Assembly: GCA_012031335.1 (NCBI GenBank)
Contig: JAAUTT010000392.1
Span: forward strand, 1 to 5,311
Reading direction: 5' to 3'
Length of the DNA: 5,311 nucleotides
From: Bacteroidales bacterium
GTDB lineage: Bacteria > Bacteroidota > Bacteroidia > Bacteroidales > JAAUTT01
The notes under the pieces are model-generated. The model worked only from the letters and a program-made list of their open reading frames with translations, searched no databases and was not told where the DNA came from. Both the position numbers and the translations under genes were made by a program. Of the stretch, positions 1 through 5,311 are shown piece after piece (within the stretch, counting starts at the first letter, position 1; each line of letters begins with the position of its first letter).

Positions 1-21
1 ATAGTTGACGAAGATGTATAA
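1..21 (+). CDS. Possible C-terminal tail of an upstream plus-strand gene
   Basis: Reading from base 1, the frame gives six codons (Ile-Val-Asp-Glu-Asp-Val) followed by TAA. The acidic ending is typical of many protein C-termini. The other two plus frames hit stops almost at once (TAG at 2, TGA at 6), so if a gene runs in from the left on this strand, this is its frame. Six codons cannot identify a product. The noncoding stretch that follows is consistent with a gene ending here, but chance is a fair alternative. Confidence 0.25.
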   Translation: MVDEDV

Positions 22-210
22 GCCAGGATTTGATTAAAAGGAATAAGAAAATGCTGTAATTATTTTACATTAATTTCTGTTTGAATTAATGTAATAACCT
101 GAGGTATTTGTGGGAAATAAAAAATTAAGGAAAAATCTATGCCTTCCGTCGTCTTAGCCGTTGGACCAGACCAGATAAGTTAAAGAGAAAATATCAATAT
201 ACTTGTTTTT
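22..210. other. Intergenic region without a recognisable gene
   Basis: This is mostly AT-rich sequence between a possible gene end on the left and the stop codon of the minus-strand methyltransferase gene on the right. It holds a perfect 11-bp inverted repeat at 65-94, listed separately, and a short GC-richer island at about 141-178. The island could encode a 14-residue peptide from an ATG at 139 to a TAA at 183, with an A/G-rich stretch just upstream, but nothing supports its being translated. I see no tRNA, promoter or protein remnant that I can name. Confidence 0.5.
65..94. terminator. Perfect AT-rich hairpin, possible terminator
   Basis: The arms TTACATTAATT (65-75) and AATTAATGTAA (84-94) are exact reverse complements separated by an 8-base loop. 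The hairpin lies about 45 bases after the possible gene end at 21 and about 115 bases past the stop of the minus-strand methyltransferase gene, so it could serve either direction. The stem has a single G-C pair and no clear T tract follows on either strand, so it is a weak intrinsic terminator candidate. A palindromic binding site is an equal alternative. Confidence 0.35.
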
Positions 211-1093
211 TTATCCTTTTGCTGCTTCCGCAAGTTTTAGTATATGCGCAGGACTGGTACCACAACAACCACCAATAACATTCGCTCCTGCATCCATTAA
301 TCCTTTAAAATTAGCAGCCATCATATCGGGATTCTCAGGAAAAACAGTTTTGCCATCCTCATAATGAGGTAAACCAGCATTTGCATGAATTACAATGGGA
401 ATATAACTATCAAGGGCTCTTATTTGTTTCGTGATATCAATCATTCCGAGCATTCCGTTTCCACAATTAGCTCCCATAGCATCCACATTTACTGTGTTAA
501 GCTCTTCGACCATTTGTTGCACAGAAACCCCCATCATGGTAACATAGGTATCATCAGCAATTTTGTCGAAAGTCATAGTACAAACAACTTCACACCCAGT
601 ATTTTCCTTTGCTGCTTTTATGGCAATTTTAGCTTCTTCGATATCAGTCATCGTTTCCACAAGTATCACATCGGCTCCACCATCAGCCAAAGCCATAGAC
701 TGAATTTTAAAACATTCGTAAAGCTCTTCTTCAGTAACTTCTCCCGTTATCAAAAACTTACCTGTTGGCCCAATGGACGCAAGCACGATAAGCTCACTTC
801 CGGCTACCTTGCGCGATATAGCTGCTGCAGCCTTATTCAGCTCATAGCAACGGTTTTCCAGGCCATAATTCTTAAGTTTTAAAGTGTTACCTCCAAAGCT
901 GTTGGTTTTAACAATCCGGGCTCCGGCATCCTTGTAACTTTGTGCAATCTCTGCAACCTTTTCGGGATAAAGAATATTCCATAATTCAGGGCATTCGCCG
1001 GGTTTTAATCCTTTCGCCAATCAGGAATGTTCCCCAGGCACCATCAGAAATGATACAGGATTGTTTCTTTATTTCTTCTTTAAGAGATTGCAT
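211..1093 (-). CDS. Homocysteine S-methyltransferase family protein (MetH N-terminal-domain type), frameshifted near codon 25
   Basis: This is a stand-alone homocysteine-binding methyltransferase domain like the first module of cobalamin-dependent methionine synthase. The family moves a methyl group to homocysteine to make methionine in the cytoplasm. The start is ATG at 1093, giving MQSLKEEIKKQSCIISDGAW and then GTFL, which contains the family's DGAxGT opening. One extra base at about 1019-1021 (CTGATTGGCG where CTGATGGCG would keep frame) shifts the reading. Without correction the frame stops after about 35 codons. With correction it gives 293 residues continuing MAKGLKPGECPELWN. The three zinc/homocysteine ligand cysteines are present: GANCGNG (C210) and GGCCGT (C276, C277), rebuilt numbering. 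There are no pterin, cobalamin or activation domains, so the protein ends where module 1 of MetH ends. The methyl donor is not decided: a separate corrinoid/pterin protein, betaine and S-methylmethionine are all used in the family. It is divergent from the DJ-1 gene, 80 bp away. Confidence 0.85.
1019..1021 (-). other. Frameshift site (one extra base) in the methyltransferase gene
   Basis: Upstream of this point the coding frame reads DGAWGTFL; downstream the adjacent frame reads AKGLKPGEC. Removing one T (coding strand) joins them as TFL-MAKGL with an ATG codon. Removing one G of the GG pair next to it would give TFL-IAKGL instead. The exact base is therefore uncertain by a few positions. Confidence 0.75.
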
Positions 1094-1115
1094 GGATATT
1101 TGTTTTGTAGTTTTG
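1088..1115 (+). promoter_or_regulatory. Bacteroidota-type promoter for the DJ-1/PfpI gene
   Basis: TTG at 1088-1090, a 17-base spacer, and TAGTTTTG at 1108-1115 match the Bacteroidota housekeeping promoter (TTG near -33 and TAnnTTTG near -7). Transcription would begin a few bases after 1115, leaving a leader of about 50 bases before the ATG at 1174. The -33 element overlaps the first codons of the divergent methyltransferase gene, so the two genes share a very compact control region. I found no equally good match reading toward the methyltransferase. Confidence 0.45.
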
Positions 1116-1173
1116 TAAAGTTAAAGATACAAATTGAACCGAAGTTTTAGTTAATTTATTAAAACCCGAAAAT

Positions 1174-1762
1174 ATGAAAAAAGTCCTTCTTTTCCTTCCA
1201 ACAGGTTTTGAAATCATACGAAGCCAGTGTTTTTATTGATGTTATTGGTTGGAATTTAATTGATGGAGACGGCAAAACCCAACTGTTTACTGGTGGTTTT
1301 ACAAAGGAAGTGGCAAGTAGCTTTAATCAGAAATTTGTTGTCGACTTTCTGCTTCCTGAAATTAATGTAGCTGACTTTGATGCTTTGGCTCTTCCGGGTG
1401 GCTTTGAGGAATTCAACTTTTATGATGAAGCTTACCATGAAGCGTTTCTGGATCTTATCCGTCAATTTAACGATTTGAATAAAATTATCGCAACTATATG
1501 TGTTGGGGCATTACCACTAGGTAAAAGCGGGATTCTGAAAGGACGCAGTGCAACTACTTACAATAAAAAACCGATACGTCAGGAAACACTTCGCAGTTTT
1601 GGGGCAAGTGTAAAGAACCAACCTGTTGTAACCGACCATAATATTATTACATGCTGGAATCCATCTACAGCGATAGATGTAGCTTTTATATTACTTGAAA
1701 AATTAACCTCAAAAAAACAGGCAAACTATATAAGAGAAATTATGGGGTTCGAAGGAAAATAA
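1174..1762 (+). CDS. DJ-1/PfpI family protein (class I glutamine amidotransferase-like fold), frameshifted near codon 14
   Basis: DJ-1/PfpI proteins are small cytoplasmic Rossmann-like proteins with a reactive cysteine. Members are described as glyoxalases/deglycases, proteases or stress proteins, so the reaction here is open. The start is ATG at 1174, giving MKKVLLFLPTGFEI, the first beta strand and GFE turn of the family. One extra base at about 1213-1217 then breaks the frame. Skipping it continues as YEASVFIDVIGWN, for a total of 195 residues. The conserved glutamate that pairs with the cysteine is E16 (GFEIYEAS). The nucleophile elbow is ATICVGALPLG, with C109. The C-terminal TDHNIITCWNPSTAIDVAFI block matches the family's TxGxxTSxxPxTAxDxAL pattern. 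The upstream sequence is A-rich with no strong Shine-Dalgarno. The gene ends 7 bases before the end of the convergent SGNH gene. No neighbour suggests a pathway partner. Confidence 0.87.
1213..1217 (+). other. Frameshift site (one extra base) in the DJ-1/PfpI gene
   Basis: The upstream frame reads FLPTGFEI and then runs to a stop within about eight codons. The next frame reads YEASVFIDV. Removing one base in the ATCATAC stretch rebuilds GFEIYEAS, which restores the conserved glutamate at the usual distance from the GFE turn. The surrounding run is not a long homopolymer, so this site is less typical of simple run-length miscalling. Confidence 0.75.
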
Positions 1763-1784
1763 GGCTGATTTAATTCAGTTTTCC
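1754..1784. terminator. Possible bidirectional terminator between convergent genes
   Basis: GGAAAA (1754-1759) pairs with TTTTCC (1779-1784), and inside it CTGA (1765-1768) pairs with TCAG (1775-1778). Five unpaired bases lie on the left side only. The element covers both stop codons (DJ-1 TAA at 1760-1762, SGNH stop at 1770-1772). On the plus strand the inner stem is followed by TTTT. The inner stem is only 4 bp, so this is a weak call supported mainly by position: there is no other room for a terminator between the two genes. Confidence 0.28.
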
Positions 1785-2517
1785 TATCACAACTGGCAGT
1801 AACTGGCTTACCCAAAGAGAATATTGGTTTGCCGATGGATGAAGATGATCGCCGGCAACTAGTTCGGGTTCCGTTATTCCTCTTCGGCTGAGTGGGGTTA
1901 TATCTACATAACTTACATTATAAGCCAAAGCTATATTTCTGTTTTCTGAATTGAATTCATCAATTTTTGCTGATATGTATTTTTGATTTCCAAGCCCAAA
2001 TGGGGTATAACCATAATCGGGTATCGACAATACAATTACCCTGGAATTTTCCCCATTAACCTGCGAGGTACTTTTTTTCAACAAAGTTTCGAATTCCTGT
2101 TTATATACATGCACACTCAAACCCTGATATTGATTATTAACACCAATTAATAAAAAGCCAGGGAATAGGATCCCGGGTCTTTTAACTGACTCGCCGCCTG
2201 TATAAGGTTACCTGTTGTCCAGCCGGTTTGTGCAATGATAGTAAGCTTTTCAACAAAATACCCCTTCGTGGAAAGTTCCCTGGCTAACTGAGCAGGCCAA
2301 CGTTTATCGGCATCAACGGATTGACCAATTGTATATGAATCGCCCAAAGCCAAAATTGAAACAGTATCTCCTTCAGGTATTTTTATTACAGGAGGAACTT
2401 TAATCGCGGGTGAAATACTATCGGGTTTTGGCTTTAAACCTGAAATCGGCAAAGTCTCTCCTTCGGAGCAGGAGAGGCAAAAAACAACAGAATGATAAAA
2501 GCAATAAGTGGTTTCAT
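1770..2517 (-). CDS. SGNH/GDSL-family hydrolase, predicted surface lipoprotein, with two frameshifts
   Basis: This is a serine esterase/lipase-type hydrolase; in carbohydrate loci such enzymes usually remove acetyl or other acyl groups from glycans. The start at ATG 2517 gives MKPLIAFIILLFF, a hydrophobic signal sequence. Restoring one T in a run at 2479-2484 continues as CLSCSEGETL, a lipoprotein cleavage site with C17 and acidic residues just after it, as seen in exported Bacteroidota lipoproteins. A second missing T, in the run at 2152-2156, separates SYSLAF from LLIGVNNQYQG. Rebuilt length is 249 residues. Catalytic blocks are in order: ALGDSYT (Ser61, codon 2338-2336), QTGWTTGN (block II Gly), GVNNQ (block III, Asn-Asn), and GDHLHPS (Asp codon 1850-1848, His codon 1841-1839). 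The gene follows GH2 by 52 bp on the same strand, so co-transcription is likely. The substrate cannot be read from the sequence. It ends 7 bp from the convergent DJ-1 gene. Confidence 0.85.
2152..2156 (-). other. Frameshift site (one missing base in a T run) inside the SGNH gene
   Basis: The coding strand has five T's in GCTTTTTATTAATTGG. Six T's would read Ala-Phe-Leu-Leu-Ile-Gly and join SYSLAF to LIGVNNQ, the block III region of SGNH hydrolases. With five, the frame ends at a TAA two codons later. This is a homopolymer contraction. Confidence 0.8.
2479..2484 (-). other. Frameshift site (one missing base in a T run) in the SGNH signal peptide
   Basis: The coding strand has six T's between TTG and GCC. 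As written, the signal sequence runs on into APKERLCRFQV and a stop. A seventh T gives FFCLSCSEGETLPISG, which joins the hydrophobic leader to the catalytic-domain frame and creates a lipoprotein cysteine. Confidence 0.75.
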
Positions 2518-2569
2518 TTCATTTCTATTTGCTTTTTCATAAACAAACGGAAATGCCTAAGGTTTGAAT

Positions 2570-5311
2570 TTAAGTCAAACCTTGGCCGTTATACCAAATA
2601 CTACTCTCCAAATTTAAAAAAAGACGAGCGCTCATGATTTCGGTACTAGGATTTGGGAAATATTCATTTTTCCAACCTTGCGGACCTGAAGTTTCAGGTT
2701 TTGAAAATTTAGTGCCAATAGGACTTATAGCGTGCAATATAGAAATATCACCATCTGGAAAAGGTGGCGTTACACTACCTGCGGCATGTTTAGGGGATTG
2801 TGGCGTAAACAGATGCAAGTAAAGGTCTTCGGAGGCACTCAATATTTTAAAAGGCAATTCTTTGGTTTGTATCTCAACAGCATAAAAATTAGAATAATAT
2901 CCTTTAAACTCAGGATATTCCCAGCTTTCGCCGGTTACGGTGTTGTTATATGGCTTGGTGTGCAGCCCAAACAAAGGTCCCCTGGTACGGTTTTTCCATA
3001 CTCTGTAAGGACCGTTTGCCAGCAAAGAAGCTCCTGTTACCAAGGTTTCGGGGTATTTAAAAGTAATACCCCAATAATCGGAAGTTCCGTAAGGACGGTA
3101 ATTGTAATCAAGCTGTATCCAGCCATTGGCAAGTATAGTCCATTTCATGCCGCACTTATTTTTCTCCTCATAAACAGCTTCAATTATTGTATTTTGCCCT
3201 TCCTGGTAATACAAAAGTTCTTTAAATTTGGCATTCCAGCCGGCAAATGCCGGACCATTTCCCAACGAAAGCGTTTTACCGGAAGCTGTTACACCGGATA
3301 AATATCCTGTATTTTTATCGAACGAATAACTATAATCACCCGACTTAACTATCAATTTATCCTTTTCTGAAATAACATCCGCCATTACACCTTTAGTATT
3401 CACATTTCGCTGAGCAAAGTGCGCAGGTAAAGATATATTCCAGGTCCAGTTATTGATATTGCGTCCATGCGGATCGATGGCTGAAATAAATAGCACATCA
3501 TAATCTTTCCAACCGGCAGGCAGTGTAAGTTTCATTTTCCCTTTTTCCCCGGGTTCCAGATTCAGAGCAGAAACCTGTACCGGAATTTGTTCCAGTTTAA
3601 ATGCGGGAAAAGTACCGGTGAATTCTGAAGTTCTACATAAAATTTGCACTGGTTTAGATTTGTATAGTTAAACCTGTTAATAATGGTAAGTACCCCATCG
3701 AAAGCAGGAGTAATATATTTTTTTTCAAACTGTACAGGCGACCAAATATCCTTAATAGTAAAAAAACTACCCTCTTTTTCGCGGTAAGGCCCTACAATAC
3801 CATCGGGAGCATTATTCTTCCATACATCAATGGAATCACTCAAATCGCGTCGTACAATACCTTCATCAGCAAAAACCCACAGAAAACCACCCGCCGAGAG
3901 AGGGTTTGAAATCATCAGGTTCCAGTAGTCGTCTAATCCCGCTCCGTGTCCACCATCGAAAAGTCCATGAAGAAATTCAGTAGGGAAAAAAATATCGGTA
4001 CCGTTAAAACATTCCTTAGTACCATAATTATAATGAATATAGTGGTGAGTATTCATTCCGTTTAATGTTGCCCACGGTTCGATTACTTTTCTTTTCTGAG
4101 GATCGTACAAGGCATACTCCTTTCTAAGTTCAGGGTTAAATCCTCCTTCGTTACCATTATCCCATAACACAATACTTGGGTGATTAACGTCACGGGTAAC
4201 TGTTTCTTTCACTATTTTCTTTCCCGTTTTGGTATTATAAGGAGGATACTGCCAACCGGCTATTTCATCGAGTACGAAAAGGCCGATGGAATCGCAAACA
4301 TCCAGAAAATGCTGATCGGGTGGATAATGGCTCATCCGTACTGCGTTCATATTCATCTCCTTCATCAAATTAACATCCTGGATGCTCAGCGCTTTACTTG
4401 TTGTTCTGCCTGAAGATGGCCAGAAACTATGTCGGCAAACCCCTCTGAACATAACCTTTGAGCCATTTACATATATCCCGTCGCGCTCCTTTACTTCCAC
4501 CGTACGAAAACCAAAACGTTGTTTCACCTGGTGCACAATTCCTGCGGCATCTTTTAGGCTGATAACTGCTGTATATAAATTTGGGAACTCGGGACTCCAG
4601 GTAGAAACATCCTTAAAAGAACCTTTTAATGTTATCATTTCCTGATTTGGAGACGTAGTAGCAGTAATTCCGCTTCCAACTTGATTGCCTTCAGAATCAG
4701 TAATTATAGCAACCATTTCATTTTTCCCTTTATTTCCTGCAAGATAAACATCCATGGAAAATTCTCCGTTTGCCTCAGCATTAATAGCCAGTCTATCAAT
4801 ATGCTGCCGTGGCAATGCCTCCAGGTAAACGGGTCTGAAAATTCCACCAAAAACCCAATAATCAGCTGTTCTTTCAGCCTCATTAACACTTGAATCGGCC
4901 GACATTTTATTTACGGTAACTTCCAGCTGGTTTTCACTACCAAACTTTAATAAACGTGAGATATCGTACTTAAATCTGTAGAAAGCTCCCTGGTGCGTTT
5001 CTCCAGCGCTTTTACCATTGATGGTTACTTTGGTATCGGTCATGGATCCTTCGAAAACAATATTTACTGTTTTGTTTTTCCATGTTGCCGGAACCTGGAA
5101 TTTATAACGGTATATGCCCTGTTCATCAGCCAGGGGTTTATCGTGACCATAATTATAAGTTCCGAACCCCTGAAGTTCCCAGTTCGAAGGGACTTCAATT
5201 TTACTCCATTTACCACTGTTCCGGCCTTTGTACAAAAAAATCCCAGCTAACAGTTTTGTCGTTTCCGGTTCCCGATAAATATTTTATATCAGTATTCTGA
5301 GAACTAAGATT
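2570..5311 (-). CDS. Glycoside hydrolase family 2 protein (beta-galactosidase-like), N-terminus beyond the window, two frameshifts
   Basis: This is a retaining exo-glycosidase of the LacZ architecture, probably secreted or periplasmic. Its signal peptide would lie beyond the right edge. The frame is open from the edge (NLSSQNTDIKYLSGTGNDKT), then jelly-roll sugar-binding domain (KIEVPSNWELQGFGTYNYGH at 5199-5140, to about 4810), Ig-like domain to about 4480, TIM barrel to about 3820, then further beta-sandwiches ending in a LacZ domain-5-like region (LLANGPYRVWKNRTRGPLFG). The acid/base Glu is in WDNGNEGG (codon 4149-4147) and the nucleophile Glu in FFPTEFLHG (codon 3978-3976). GGFLWVFADEG closes the barrel. 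About 913 residues are visible, a normal length for LacZ-like GH2. Frameshifts lie at 5234-5240 and about 3621-3624. The signature is unlike classical LacZ (WSLGNESG), so the sugar specificity (galactoside, glucuronide or other) is unsettled. It precedes the SGNH gene in a likely operon. Confidence 0.92.
3621..3624 (-). other. Frameshift site (one missing base) inside the GH2 gene
   Basis: The upstream frame reads NYTNLNQCKFYVELQN and the downstream frame FTGTFPAFKLEQIPVQV. Adding one T to GAATTC on the coding strand (GAATTTC) joins them as VELQNFTGTF with no lost residues. Without it, the upper frame runs out as SPVLFPHLNWNKFRYRFLL and stops at about 3562. The junction is in the beta-sandwich after the TIM barrel, so the catalytic barrel is unaffected. 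Confidence 0.75.
5234..5240 (-). other. Frameshift site in a seven-T run near the GH2 N-terminus
   Basis: Upstream of the run the frame open from the window edge reads TGNDKTVSWDFF and then stops within a few codons. Downstream, the neighbouring frame reads LYKGRNSGKWSKIEVPSNWE, the start of the GH2 sugar-binding domain. Six T's would give WDFLYKGR; nine T's, or a two-base loss just after the run, would give WDFF followed by two residues and KGR. The direction of the error is thus uncertain, but a net frame change is clear. Confidence 0.75.

Noticed and set aside
385..882. Plus-strand open frame of 165 codons opposite the methyltransferase gene
   Set aside because: It lies wholly antisense to a well-supported gene, and its product is rich in His, Ser, Phe and Asn with no recognisable motif, as expected of a shadow frame.
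1208..1762. DJ-1 gene starting at TTG 1208 as an intact shorter gene
   Set aside because: That start lacks the first beta strand and the GFE turn, which are encoded just upstream from ATG 1174 in the adjacent frame. The shorter form would be a broken fold.
2522..2540. ATG codons at 2540 and 2522 as alternative starts of the SGNH gene
   Set aside because: Both are in a frame that reaches TGA within a few codons (MKKQIEMK and stop). ATG 2517 opens directly onto the hydrophobic signal sequence.
2732..3301. Plus-strand open frame of 189 codons opposite the GH2 C-terminal region
   Set aside because: It is antisense to a continuous GH2 beta-sandwich frame, has no family motif and has no credible start context. 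The smaller plus-strand frames at 4180-5300 are rejected for the same reason.
3562..3649. Two overlapping GH2 frames as a programmed ribosomal frameshift or two separate subunits
   Set aside because: I see no slippery heptamer with a downstream structure, and the second frame has no ribosome binding site or domain-boundary start. The break falls within one beta-sandwich domain, and other genes in the window have similar breaks.
1..5311. CRISPR array, tRNA/rRNA gene, insertion sequence or toxin-antitoxin pair
   Set aside because: I saw no spaced direct repeats, cloverleaf-like segment, transposase motif, terminal inverted repeats or small paired genes. The divergent methyltransferase/DJ-1 pair does not resemble a known defence system.

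Overview
The window looks like ordinary chromosomal DNA of a Bacteroidota species. The evidence is moderately AT-rich sequence, a TAnnTTTG-type promoter, weak A-rich ribosome binding sites, a lipoprotein with an acidic residue cluster after the lipobox cysteine, and a GH2 enzyme with the WDNGNEGG and PTEFLHG signatures I associate with that phylum. An environmental or gut polysaccharide degrader, perhaps near Marinilabiliales/Prolixibacteraceae, would fit. The genus cannot be fixed from the sequence.

Layout, left to right. Bases 1-21 may hold the last codons of a plus-strand gene. Bases 22-210 are noncoding, with an 11-bp perfect hairpin. Bases 211-1093 (minus) encode a stand-alone homocysteine S-methyltransferase-type protein. 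Bases 1174-1762 (plus) encode a DJ-1/PfpI family protein, divergent from the methyltransferase. Bases 1770-2517 (minus) encode an SGNH/GDSL hydrolase that is a predicted lipoprotein, convergent with the DJ-1 gene. Bases 2570-5311 (minus) encode a large GH2 glycoside hydrolase whose N-terminus lies beyond the right edge. GH2 and SGNH are co-directional, 52 bp apart, and probably co-transcribed as part of a glycan-degradation locus: GH2 would cleave glycosidic bonds and the surface esterase could remove acyl groups.

The most striking property is that all four genes carry small frameshifts, six in 5.3 kb, yet every broken gene can be rebuilt with its motifs in order and with the expected length. 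Three of the six sites are in or beside A/T homopolymers, and a fourth is a short T run. No nonsense substitution is evident. I read this as indel error in an unpolished assembly rather than four decayed genes, although real pseudogenization cannot be excluded from one sequence. I found no mobile element, CRISPR array, RNA gene or defence system, and nothing that I would call a new biological system.
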